64,000 nucleotides of DNA from Candidatus Altimarinota bacterium (GCA_030683605.1 JAUXPL010000032.1:22092-86091); one strand, 5' to 3'. Shown: positions 21,537-32,004, numbered from the stretch's first letter. The notes: generated from the sequence alone by a model not told the origin. Numbers and translations are program-made.

Positions 21537-22379
21537 ATGAGAGATATAGAAAAAAGAGCACATGAAACTCAAAAATTTCTTCAAGAAAGAGAAGAAAAAG
21601 AAAATCAAGAATATAAAAATTGAGATGATTCTAATAAACAAAATTATTGGGATAGAATATTTTGTCGTAATTGGTGGCATTCAGATGATGGTGATTTTCC
21701 AGTACAACTTTCAGAATTTAGACAAAAAAATTCTTATTTAGAATCAAATTTTGATAGGTTTATTCAATGAATTATGTTAGCATTGGAAGATTTAGGTTTT
21801 ACATGAAGTATTGAAGATATTTTCATTCTTGACGAACAAGCAAAAAAATATTTAGCAACTCATTCAAGTTTAAGTTCACATTCAAAGCAAGTTGAAAATA
21901 TTGTGAATTGAAGTGCTGTAAAAAAAAATAAAACTTCTAGTATAGAATGAGTAGAATTTAGTAGTGAAGAATTAGCTGAAAGGGTTTGAAATTTATTTTA
22001 TGATAGTTTAACTTGATTTGTATCTTTATTATGACAAGAAATAAAAAAATGAGATACTAATCTTTTTCAAGTTTGAGAATATCTAAAAAAAGCATCTTTT
22101 AGTATATATAATGCTTGGACTATTTGTTTACCATATGTTTGAGAATGATTTCCAAACTTAAAACATTCTGATGATATAAAATGAATTGAAATTTCAAGAG
22201 AAGAATTAGTTGAAAGAATTGCAAATTTGACTGATGATTTATTAAAAAAATTTCTATTAGACTTATCTAAAAAAATTCATAAAGATTGACTTGCTGATGA
22301 ATGAAGATGAAGAAAAAAATTAGCAACAGAATTATTTGAAGCCTCAAAAAATATTGAACTTGCTTGAAATTCATTGTAA
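21537..22379 (+). CDS. Unknown protein of the ART-like cluster
   Basis: A 280-residue soluble protein starting with a charged coiled coil (EKRAHETQKFLQEREEKENQ), then WDRIFCRNWWHSDDGDFPVQ and two similar halves each carrying a (S)REEL(A/V)ER(V/I)xNL motif: FSSEELAERVGNLFYDSL (about 145) and ISREELVERIANLTDDLL (about 225). The internal duplication is visible but no family is recognised. It lies 53 bases after the ART-like gene and 12 bases before the HD gene, so it likely belongs to the same operon. Confidence 0.75.
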
Positions 22380-22391
22380 ACAAATACACAT

Positions 22392-23345
22392 ATGGAAACA
22401 ATTAATAAAAATACAGAAGGTATGAAAAAGCCTAATATTACTTATATAATAAAAGTAGTACAAAATGATGGTACTACTATTTATCCTGTATATATTTCTT
22501 GAGATGATTCAAAAGTAGCTGAAGCTGTAGATTATTTTTCAAATCTTTATAGAAATGATTGAATAGTTGAAACAGTTATTGATGATACCTTATTAAATTC
22601 TCAAGAATTAGTATCATGGGAAAGTATAAAAAAATCAATATTTGAAAATACAAATAGTGATAATGTATGAAAACTATTAAAAGATTTAGATAAACTATGA
22701 GTATGAGCTTGGTTTATAGATTTAATGAGAAAAGATTTACAGGTAGAAGATAATAAAAAATTATTATTAACTTACTTAGATGTATCTTGATTTTCAGAAG
22801 ATGAAAAAGAAAAAATTAAACTTGCAGTAGATATTTGTCTTGAAGCTCATGAATGACAAACTCAAAAAAGACCTCAAGATTTAGATTGATTAGACGATAT
22901 TCCTTATTCAAATCATCCTATAGTTGTAGCATTGATATGAATAAGAGATTTAAAAATGTCAGCTGAAGAAATACAAGCTTGTTTATTACATGATGTTATT
23001 GAAGATACGGAATTTGAAAAAGAAAAATTAGAAGAGCATTTTTCAGAAGAAGTTATCAATATGGTACAAGATTGTAGTAGAAATGAAAATGAAACAAGAG
23101 AGCAATTTATGAGTAGAATGAAATGACTAAAATGAGGTTCTAAAATTATAAAATGTTTAGATAGATTTCATAATATAATAAGAGCTTTTTCTATTAAAGA
23201 TCCAAAATATATTTCAAGAATTATAAATGAAACAAAAGAAGTTTACTTACCTGCTTTTGAAAGTTTAAAAGAACTTGAACCTATAAAAACATTATTTTTT
23301 GATTTATTGGAAGAGTTAGAAAAATATCACGAAAAAATATCATAA
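22392..23345 (+). CDS. SpoT/Mesh1-type HD hydrolase domain protein
   Basis: A 317-residue protein. From about residue 150 it matches the (p)ppGpp hydrolase HD domain of RelA/SpoT: LEAHEGQTQKRPQDLDGLDD, IPYSNHPIVVALIGIRDLKM, the HD box CLLHDVIEDTEFEKEKLEEHF (about 199), and KIIKCLDRFHNIIRAF (K-DR-HN). No synthetase or TGS/ACT domain follows. The N-terminal 145 residues are of unknown fold. Glycines of EGQ and ALIG are TGA. It may cleave (p)ppGpp or another pyrophosphorylated nucleotide; its neighbour is ADP-ribosyltransferase-like. Confidence 0.82.
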
Positions 23346-23346
23346 T

Positions 23347-23385
23347 AAAAATACCTTAAGAATTTTAACTTAAGGTATTTTTAAA
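23347..23385 (+). terminator. Terminator of the ART-like operon
   Basis: AATACCTTAAGAATTTTAAC then TTAAGGTATTTTT directly after the HD gene stop. Confidence 0.85.
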
Positions 23386-23408
23386 GATTTTTTTACATTA
23401 CTCTTTTA

Positions 23409-23762
23409 TTAATTCTTTAACATAAAATTTCTAATTAAATCTTTAACTTCAACTAACTTACTTGAATCAGTTAATTTTATTTCATAATCTCAATTTCAAT
23501 GATGTCACCTATTACTAACATCATCAGTAATTCAATAAAAATCATTTATTTCTCATTTTGTATGCTCAGAATCTTTAGTCCATGTTACTGTTTTTCCTGG
23601 AATAGTTCTACCTAGAGAATAAAGATAGTTTTGTCTTTCCTGACTTCTCCAGCTTTCAGTTATAAAAATGAGATCGTGGTCGAACTCCAAATAGACAACA
23701 AAAAAAACTTTAAATTCAAGTCCCCCCCTTTCTTTAAAGCCCTTCAAAAGGTCAATTATCAT
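23409..23762 (-). CDS. M15-type (VanY/endolysin-like) peptidase
   Basis: About 117 residues. The core FITESWRSQERQNYLYSLGRT followed by IPGKTVTWTKDSEHTKGEINDF matches M15 peptidases (SxHxxGxAxDf, His and Asp zinc ligands), and GHHGNGDYEIK near residue 92 could supply the third ligand. Family members cut D-Ala-D-Ala or L-Ala-D-Glu bonds in peptidoglycan and are common phage endolysins. It starts exactly at a truncated tRNA copy, so its native N-terminus may have been replaced. The upstream part of this ORF uses more GC than its neighbours and few TGA. Confidence 0.7.
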
Positions 23763-23765
23763 AAA

Positions 23766-23827
23766 TGGTGGGACAACCGGGGCTCGAACCCAGGACCTTT
23801 CCAGCTTAAGCTGGACTGCTCTATCAT
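23766..23827 (-). pseudogene. tRNA-Lys-derived 3' fragment, copy 1
   Basis: Minus strand: begins in the D arm (ATGATAGAGCAG), carries an anticodon arm replaced by the 16-nt palindrome TCCAGCTTAAGCTGGA, then an intact T arm (CCTGGGTTCGAGCCCCGG), acceptor strand and CCA. The 5' acceptor strand is missing, so it cannot fold as a tRNA. Copy 1 differs from the others by one base (GGTTGTCCC for GGATGTCCC). Confidence 0.8.
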
Positions 23828-23913
23828 AAAAAGCAGGCTTAGAGTGCAATCTAAGCCTGCTTTTAATTTTACTTTATTTTAAATGGTTTACCATTTGTAA
23901 CTTTAGTGTAAAA

Positions 23914-23975
23914 TGGTGGGACATCCGGGGCTCGAACCCAGGACCTTTCCAGCTTAAGCTGGACTGCTCTATCAT
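23914..23975 (-). pseudogene. tRNA-Lys-derived 3' fragment, copy 2
   Basis: Identical in layout to copy 1: D-arm remnant, palindromic anticodon arm, T arm, acceptor 3' strand and CCA; 5' acceptor strand absent. Confidence 0.8.
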
Positions 23976-24060
23976 AAAAGCAGGCTTAGAGTGCAATCTA
24001 AGCCTGCTTTTAATTATACTTTATTTTAAATGGTTTACCATTTGTAACTTTAGTGTAAAA

Positions 24061-24122
24061 TGGTGGGACATCCGGGGCTCGAACCCAGGACCTTTCCAGC
24101 TTAAGCTGGACTGCTCTATCAT
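24061..24122 (-). pseudogene. tRNA-Lys-derived 3' fragment, copy 3
   Basis: Same 62-nt fragment, preceded on the minus strand by the terminator hairpin that closes the intact tRNA-Lys transcript. Confidence 0.8.
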
Positions 24123-24208
24123 AAAAAGCAGGCTTAGAGTGCAATCTAAGCCTGCTTTTAATTATACTTTATTTTAAATGGTTTACCATTTGTAACTTTA
24201 GTGTAAAA

Positions 24209-24284
24209 TGGTGGGACATCCGGGGCTCGAACCCAGGACCTTCTCCTTAAAAGGGAGCTGCTCTACCTACTGAGCTAATATCCC
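24209..24284 (-). tRNA. tRNA-Lys (anticodon UUU)
   Basis: 76 nt including encoded CCA. Acceptor GGGATAT pairs with ATGTCCC; D arm GCTCAGTAGGTAGAGC; anticodon loop CTTTTAA with UUU at 34-36; T arm CTGGG-TTCGAGC-CCCGG; discriminator A. All stems pair apart from a G27-A43 mismatch. It is the only intact member of the tRNA repeat array. Its 5' end is overlapped by the GIY-YIG gene. Confidence 0.93.
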
Positions 24285-24535
24285 ACAATGTTCTTTATAA
24301 AATCAACATTTTCTAAATATCTAGATATATGTCAACTTCTTTTTATCTGCTTTTCCAAAATAATAGCTTCTGTTTTATTGTTTATTTGAAAATATCATAA
24401 TAGAATCTTTTCTCACATAGACTTTGTACTTTTAGTATTTCATCTTGAGTGTTCTTTCAATCTTCTTTCTATATTTCAGGTATATCAAACATAATATTTT
24501 CAATTACTTCAATATATAATATATACAAAAAACAT
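24275..24535 (-). CDS. GIY-YIG nuclease domain protein
   Basis: An 86-residue single-domain GIY-YIG protein: MFFVYIIYGSNGKYYVGYTG (the first motif is VYI, the second YVG), then NIERRLKEHSRGNTKSTK (catalytic Arg and His), and EAIILEKQIKRS (metal-binding Glu). Standalone UPF0213-like or homing-type nucleases look like this. The stop codon lies inside the 5' end of tRNA-Lys (10-bp overlap), and a tRNA 5'-half lies just upstream, so the gene sits between two tRNA sequences, as mobile or homing genes do. Entirely dependent on TGA = Gly (YVGYTG). Confidence 0.8.
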
Positions 24536-24549
24536 AATTTTAAATTTAA

Positions 24550-24606
24550 TAGACAGGTCATTTCCAGCTTAAGCTGGACTGCTCTACCTACTGAGCTAAT
24601 ATCCCA
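24550..24606 (-). pseudogene. tRNA 5'-half with palindromic anticodon arm
   Basis: Minus strand: GGGATATTAGCTCAGTAGGT then AGAGCAG, identical to tRNA-Lys positions 1-27, followed by TCCAGCTTAAGCTGGA as in the 3' fragments, after which similarity stops (AATGACCTGTC). It is the complement of the 3' fragments; together they would make one full tRNA, but the GIY-YIG gene and tRNA-Lys lie between. Confidence 0.75.
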
Positions 24607-24699
24607 TTTCTTCTAAAGCTCGTGTATTGTATTAAAAAAAAATATAATTGCAAATTTTTTTTATATTTTACTTTATTATAACATAATCCTTATTATTAA

Positions 24700-25566
24700 T
24701 TATATTTTTCTCTTAGCAAATAGTTTTTCTCAATCATATTCCACTATATTTGTAATATTTTCTCAATCGTATACAAATAAATCAACTCATATTTCCAAAT
24801 CAAACTTTTGTTCGACTATTAATCAATTATTTATTTTTTGCAAAACATCATTTGGCAATGTTATAAAACTCTTCTTTTTGAATAATTCTTTTATATCAAA
24901 TGATTTTGTAGCATCAAATTCATCCAAATTTTGTCCAAATGAAATATCTAGAGAACCTATCTTTGTTCTCCTCAATTTAGTTACATATCATCATGTTCAT
25001 AACATATCTCATAAATCATATGCAATGCTTCTGATGTAAGTTCAAGCGCTTACTACTGCTCTTATAGTTGCACTTGGATAACTAAAATCTAATAACTCTA
25101 TATCTTTTATTGTTACTTCCCTTGCTTTCATTTCGAATTCTTCTCATGATCTGATTTTATCCAATGCTTTTTTTCATCACATCTTCAATGCTGAATATTT
25201 TGGTGGTATTTGAGATATTTTTCCAGTAAAATTTAGATTTAATAATTTTTCAATTTTTTCATTAGTAATAGATTCTTTTGCAATTTTTTGAGCTTCTGAT
25301 GAAATAAATTCTACTTGTGTTCACAAATCAAATGATGGAGAAACTCAGTCTAAATTTACGGTAAAAACATATTCTTTAGTATCTTTTTCGAAATATGGAA
25401 TGAGTTTGGTATAATTTCACACAGCAACTAAAAGACCTCCTGTCGCCAGAGGGTCTAGAGTTCATGTATGTCACATTTTTGAAGTATTTAATTTCTTTCT
25501 CAGTATTCTAATAACATCAAAACTAGTAACATCCAAAGGTTTATCAATTAAATAAAATTTATTCAT
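24700..25566 (-). CDS. truB: tRNA pseudouridine(55) synthase
   Basis: A 288-residue TruB, which makes pseudouridine 55 in the T loop of tRNAs. The start MNKFYLIDKPLDVTSFDVIR and the catalytic loop MGHTGTLDPLATGGLLVAVG (Asp near residue 37) are textbook, followed by KEYVFTVNLDGVSPSFDLGT, IPPKYSALKMGG and a VVSAGTYIRSIAYDLG segment. It starts 1 base after the lepB stop, forming an operon with lepB and the PKD protein. Confidence 0.95.
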
Positions 25567-25567
25567 A

Positions 25568-26218
25568 TTAATAATCAAAACTACTAGGAGAATCAAAAAA
25601 TCTAGGCTTAGAATCTATTCATAAATTAGGTTGCATAAATGAAAAAGATTTAAAATTAAAATATCATAAATCTAATAATACTCTACCTGTAATATCACTA
25701 TCATTTATAAAATTATTTCTTCACTCAATTGCACAACTAGAAAAACATTCTCTTGAATCTGTAGAATGATTTCTATTATCACCTAAAACAAAATATTGTC
25801 ATTCTGAAAGTGTATACTGATGCATTGCTTTACTTCATCATACAAATGTAAATCATTTATTTTCACTATTTAAATATTTTTCATCCAATTCATTATACTC
25901 AGTTGTTCAAGATTTTTTTAAAAAAACTTTTCATTCCTCTATTTTCACAATATCTCAAGGTATACCTATAATTCTCTTCAAAAAATACTTCCTTTCATCA
26001 CTTATATAAGGTTTAAAAACAATTACATCTCACCTTTTTGGTTCAGTTAAGTAATAAGAAAGCCTATCAACTATAATAAATTCTTTATCATAATAAGATC
26101 AATACATTGATTGACCATTAATCTGAAAAGGCATTGCCAAAAATGTTTTTATTATTACAACTACTACAACTATGAATACTAAATCCTTGAAAAAATCTAT
26201 TATATCATTTTTATCCAT
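25568..26218 (-). CDS. lepB: Signal peptidase I
   Basis: A 216-residue membrane serine protease that removes signal peptides. TM helix at 8-24, catalytic Ser in NGQSMYGSYYD (about 38), catalytic Lys in RKYFLKRIIGIPGD (about 86), and the GDNRNHSTDSRE box (about 150). TGA encodes several glycines. It lies between a large exported PKD protein and truB, a sensible place for a protease that would process the former. Confidence 0.95.
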
Positions 26219-26290
26219 TATTATTATTATTTTCAGTTAAATTTATATTAATCAGTTTCTATTATACTCTTATATTAATAATTGCAATAA

Positions 26291-26325
26291 AAAAATACTC
26301 TAAATTGATTAGAGTATTTTATTTA
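26291..26325 (-). terminator. Terminator of the PKD-protein gene
   Basis: Minus-strand AAATACTCTAATCAATTTAG then AGTATTTTTTT hairpin overlapping the stop region. Confidence 0.75.
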
Positions 26326-29300
26326 TTTAGTAGTATTTGCTTCATTATCGTCTCAAGTAGATTTTAACCAATCAGGGATTTTCATTCAATCATCCCATAA
26401 TTCATTTGTAATATCTTGTTCAATAATTTCATCTGTATTTTTAATATTATCTGTTTTTTTATCTGGTTTTTTAACTACTACCTCTTTTTTTATATTTTTC
26501 TTATTAACAGATTTTTCTCCCTTTTTCTCAACTTTTTTTTCTTCTTTTTTAGTTTCTTCTTTTTCTTCTATTTTTGGTTTTTCCAATTTAACTTCTTCCA
26601 TTTTTGTTTCTTCTTTTATAGTTTCACTAACTACTTCATCAGTAAAGCTTCATTTTAACCAATCTGGTATTTTATCATCTTGTTTTTTTGAAGTTTCTTC
26701 TACATTTTTTATCTCATTAAAACTTCATTTTAACCAATCTGGTATATTATCTGTCTCTATATTTGATATCTCATCTATATTTACAGATTTTATTTCTTGT
26801 TCTATTTCTTCAGTTTTAGTTTCCTGTTTTATTTCAGGTTCTTCATATGTTTTTACATCATTAAAGTTTCACTTCAACCAATCAGGTATATTATCTGTCT
26901 CTATATTTGATATCTCATCTACATTTTCAGATTTTGTTTCTTGATTTATTTCTTCAGTTTTAGTTTCTGATTTTATTTCAGGTTCTTCATATGTTTTTAC
27001 CTCATTAAAACTTCACTTTAACCAATCTGGAACTGTTTCAGTTTTTGTTTCTTGTTTTATTTCTTCTGTTTTAGTTTCTTGTTTTATTTCTGATTTAGTT
27101 TCTGGTTTAGTTTCTGGTTTTATTTCTGGTATTACTTCTTCTGCAAAACTTCATTTCAACCAATCTGGCACTTCATCTTTTTTATTTTCCTGTTTTATAT
27201 CAGTATTTTTTAATATTACTTTAATTTCAGGTTTTGTTTCAATAGTTTTGTTATCTATTTTTTCATTATTTTGTATTTCATTCAATATATCACTTAATCA
27301 ATCATCTTTTGATTCAATTTTTGATTTTTTAATTCAAGATGTTCTATCAATTATGAAATCTTGAAATCATATATTTTTATCTTTATTAACTATTAAATAA
27401 TATATATAAAAAATAAATATAATTAATCCAAATCAAATGATAATATAAAATAACCATTTTAATATATTTATAAGTAAATCAATGAAATTACTAGTAGAAG
27501 TATTTTGTGTTTCTTGCTCTACTGGTCAGATTTCATTTGTAGGAATATTTGATAATCATCAATATATTAATGTTTTTAATATAGCTTTAAAATCTGTTTT
27601 TTGTTTATTAGTCATTACAGTATCACCCGCAATAGCTTTTAATATTTCTGTTCACAAAACTTTATTTTCATCTACATTTTCATTATCTTTTATTGCTTCC
27701 AATTTACTTACCAAATCAAGATAACAATTAGTTTCTATGGCAGTTTTAATATCTTTACAAATTATAGTTTGAGGTATTAAGTTTTTAAGTGCAATAAAAG
27801 CTATTGATTTTTCACTTTTATCCTTTTGATCATCTACTAATAAAGACTCTAATAAATTTATAATTTCTTCTGAATTCTCTATTTTTGTATCTTGTATAAA
27901 TCATTCAAACTCAAGTATCACATTAGTTTTTTCTCTATTATCAAACCAATCTTCTTGTAATTTTTGAACATACATCATTGCTTTTAATTTATGTTCTTTT
28001 GGCAATTTATTTACATGTTCTTTCAATTTTTCAATTTTCAACTTAATTGATTCAGAAACTCATTTAAAAACTATGTTATTTAGATCTATTATTTTATCTT
28101 CTATATATGATTTAATAATAGTTATATCTTTTGAATCTATTACTTCATTTTTTGAATTTTTGATATATAATCTTATTTTTTGAGTTTTATTATCATTTAA
28201 TACTACATTTATTACTCCACCTGAAGTATATGAAGTAAATTGTGAATTATCCTCATCATCATCATTAGTTCAATTTAAATCAGAATCAATTTCTATATCG
28301 TTATCTATAACATAATTAATAATATCTCAATTACTTGCTCATAAATATACAAATACATTTTCATCTCTTTTTTCTAATAATATTTCATTTTTTTCATTTA
28401 TTGTTGGTGATGAAAATATTACTAAACCATTTTTTCTAGATGTAACTATATTTTTTACATTCTTAACTACTTTTTGATTTATATCTTTTACTTTTGTTCA
28501 TTCAGTAATTTTTAAATTTACTAAATGTGAAACTTTATTATCTTTGTATTCATGAATAAATGAATTACTATTTTTTATAATAGTACCATCTCATAAATTC
28601 CACTCTGTAGAATCTGTTGTTCACTTACTATTATTAAAAAATATAAATTTATTTCATATAGAAATATATCAAAAATCAGGAACTAACAAATTAGAAACAT
28701 TTAATGTAACACTTTTAGTATTACTAAATCATTTATGTTTTACTTTTACTTTTGCATGTTTTTCTCATGAAGATATATATTTATGACTAGTTTTACCTGT
28801 AGTAGTTTCTTTATCATAAAATCAGTCTCAATCAAAATCCCAAGAATATTTTACTTTATTTGTAATATCTTGTCATAATATATTTTCTACATTTGCTGTA
28901 AAAGTAACTTCTTCTCATACTGATATTGATGAATTATCAACACTCAGTTTAATGATAGGAGTATTTAAATTATCTCAAGTAAGAGTAATAAAATACTTAG
29001 AACCTGTTATTTCTTCAGATGTAATTCTTTCTTCATTATTATCTTTCATTACTACTACAAAGTAATAATTTCAAGTAACTTTTGGTAGTACAAAACTAGT
29101 ATTTGATGACTTTGTAGCCCTATATTCTTGTGGTTCAGAATCAATATCTGTATAATAATACCACAAATATGATTGCACTACTCCGTCTCTATCTTTTGCT
29201 CATAATGCAGATACATTTACTATAACTGGATCTGTTGTATCATTTACTAAAGATACATCAAGTGATGATAAAGTTGGTTTCAAATTTCTTACTTCTACAT

Positions 29301-31410
29301 AAGTAGTTGTACTATGAGTTTTTCAGCTTGAATTACTTTTTACTGTTAATTTAATAGGAAAACATCATAAATCATCAAATTTTTTTGTAAATTCTCAAGT
29401 ATTCTTAAAATCTTGATTTCATAATTTCCATGAATAAGTCAATCATTTATTATCACCATTTATATCTATACTTTCATTTCAAGAAAATATCACAGTATCA
29501 ACTCTATTTAATATATATGCACCCTCTCAACATGCAGATTCCTCAAATATTACATTATTTCTATTCGAATCTAATAATGTAATAAAAGAAAATGGTGAAT
29601 CTGAGTCTCATATATATACACTTTTTGTAAAAGTATTTTGATTATCATTTGTATCTACTACTTTTAATTTTACATTAAATATACCACTTTTATCATATGA
29701 ATGAGAAATTGTATCATTGTTTCATGATTTTTTGTTACCATCTCAAAAATCCCATTCATAAAATTTTGCTTGTGATGATTCTGCTACAAATCTAACTGAA
29801 TTAGTTCTTTGAGCAACTCTAGGAAATATAAAAAACTCAACAGAAAGTAATGATTTAACTGGTACTTTTAATTTTTTTTGTGAAATTATATTATCAGGAT
29901 CTTCCACCTCTAATACTACTGAATGATCTCATATAGAATCAAATGTATAATATCAAGTAGATCCGTTAAAATTTGGTTCTTCCAAATTAACTCTATCTCA
30001 ATTTATTATCCATGAATATTTTAATTTTCAATCATCTGAAATATCAGGATCATAGCTTTTTGTAGCATCCAAAAATACTTTATTAGGTTTGTTAGGAAAA
30101 GGAATAGTATTTACAAATTCTGCAATAGGAGGTCTTGAATTAATATATATTATTTTTGAATCAGTATCTGTATCTCATGATAGTTCTGTAACATTCATTT
30201 TTACATTATATTTTCATTTTTCATTAAATGTATATGAAAATAATGTTCCTGATTTTCTTAATATAACCGCATCTTTATCCAAATCTATAAGTTCCCAAGC
30301 ATAAGTTAAATTACTATTATTAGTAGAATTTTGTGCTGTAAAAGTAAATTTATCTCACATAAATCATTCATCTGCATTAGATTTGATTGTTGCTATTGGA
30401 TTATGAATACTTATTATAAACTTTTTTTCTACTTTTTTTAATTCATTTGTTTGTAATGTCAAAGTAACTGTATAATCTCATTCTCTAGGATAAATAACTC
30501 TCTCTACTTTTGGATATCAAATATTTTCTCTTATAACTCAGTTTCAAAAATTCCATGTAGTTTTTGCAAATTTTGCTCAAGATGTAGGAGTAGAGCTTGT
30601 TGCATCAAATAATAAGCCATATTTAGCCTCTTCTGGAGTAAATTTTATTAATTCGCTATTTAATAAATTTACAGAGTTTACTTTTAATATAATTGATGCA
30701 ATTTTTTCTTTTACTACAACATCTGCTCTAGATGAAAAAGGTAAAACATCTGTATATCAAGCTTCGTTTTTATGTGCTGATGATACATCTAAAAATACTG
30801 AAAATGTTCACTCTTCTTTAAATACATGAGAAATAGATAGTCCACTTCACAAAATTACTCTTCTACCATTTTCGTACATCCACCAAGTATAGTTATATGT
30901 AGGTATTTTTGTTCCAGTTGGATCCACTATATTACTTCATCTAAATGTAACTGTTAAAGGAGCATTTCAAGTACTTGGAAACGCTTCTACTTTTCATTTT
31001 ATTGTTTGAATTGTTGTCTTGTCCAAAAAATTTTCAACCGCTACTTGTATAGCAGTATAATTAGAAGTATTATTTGGAAATAATATACCTCTTTCTACTG
31101 CAGTTTTTAAATAATTATAATAATTTTTATTACTTAAACTATCTGGTAGATAATTATAACCTTGTCTAGCATAATCTAATATTAATTTAGCAGATTGTAC
31201 ATCTATTTTACCATCCAATTCATATTTATTTCTAAAATTAAAGAATGAATCTGTTATTTTATATCTAAATTCATTGAAAGTACCTTTATCAACCTGTCTA
31301 AATTGAGTATAGATAGGTTCACTATCTGCTGCAATTACTATACCAGTATTATTGGCAATTACAAGGCAAATAAACATAATTATAGGCATAATTCTTTTTA
31401 ACATAATCAT
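26323..31410 (-). CDS. Giant PKD-repeat surface protein with PDWLKGSF-repeat tail
   Basis: A 1695-residue exported protein. Signal peptide about 1-27 (cleavage after VIAA). An N-terminal helical part is followed by PKD-type Ig folds (about 150-1000), seen as TTWNFGNG, YEWDFGDGNK, YSWDFDGDGFYD and TEWNLGDGTI. A helical stretch (about 1080-1300) leads to one TM helix (GLIIFIFYIYYLIVN, about 1330). The cytoplasmic tail is charged, K/E/T-rich and carries PDWLK-type repeats near residues 1413, 1459, 1507, 1555, 1579 and 1678; most read (I/V)PDWLKGSF with Gly as TGA. PKD domains mediate surface contacts, so adhesion to host or prey is likely (inference). Start could be 2 codons later (MLKRIM). Confidence 0.88.
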
Positions 31411-31563
31411 TTTTTATTAAATAGTTGTTTAGTAAATATTAGCATAAAAATCTAATATATGCAAAAAATCTAGTTGTTTTTTTGAATTATATATTTTTTT
31501 TTGATTAAAATAAAACTATAAATACAATAATTATTGTTACAAAATTAGTTCAAACTAAAAAAA

Positions 31564-31935
31564 ATGAAATTAACAAATATACTATACCCTGTAATTCTCA
31601 TGTTAACAATATGAGTACCCGTAACTAGATATTATGCTAGTACTCCAGATATAAATGCCTGCGTACTGGATTATGTAGATAATCTAGAAGATAGTGATTA
31701 TAAATGATATATGTATGATATAAATTGAGTCAAACATATTGAACCGCTCAACTCAAGTATGAATGAAAGTTTGAAGCAATACAGAGTATGAGTAACTAAT
31801 TGATGTTTAATGTCTAGTGATAATTTATTTAATGATATGAACAATACTTTTTATTGTACCGTCACTTATTTAATAAGAAATGCTCCTGTAAACGATAAAC
31901 TAAAACAACCATTGTGAATATTAAAAAGTGAATAA
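31564..31935 (+). CDS. Exported hypothetical protein with four cysteines
   Basis: A 123-residue protein with an N-terminal signal (MKLTNILYPVILMLTIGVPV, cleavage near YYA) and cysteines in DINACVLDYV, VTNGCLMSS and NTFYCTVTYL. Family not recognised. It stands 70 bases before a DsbA-like oxidoreductase on the same strand, which may form its disulfide (inference). Confidence 0.75.
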
Positions 31936-32004
31936 ATTTCCTCTTCTAAATATGGCGGGTGAAAAACAAATATATAAAAAAATTTAAATACTAACTAAAT
32001 AAAA

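Larger units (their letters stand above)
23829..24208. repeat. Tandem spacer-terminator-tRNA fragment array
   Basis: Three direct copies, period 147-148 bp (CCA positions 23766, 23914, 24061, 24209). Each copy holds a terminator hairpin (GCAGGCTTAGATTGCACTC then TAAGCCTGC on the minus strand), an AT spacer with TTTACACTAAAGTTACAAAT then GGTAAACC, and a tRNA 3' fragment; the last unit ends in the intact tRNA-Lys. Confidence 0.9.

Noticed and set aside
23631..23882. Plus-strand 83-codon frame through the tRNA fragments
   Set aside because: It runs antisense across the M15-type gene and a tRNA fragment; the GSNPGPFQLK-like peptide is a translation of tRNA sequence.
23829..24208. CRISPR-like tandem repeat
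   Set aside because: Units of 147-148 bp are identical throughout, contain tRNA and terminator sequence, and have no unique spacers; no cas genes are present.
26416..26658. Phe-rich plus-strand frame
   Set aside because: Antisense of the lysine/glutamate-rich tail of the PKD protein; composition is an artefact.
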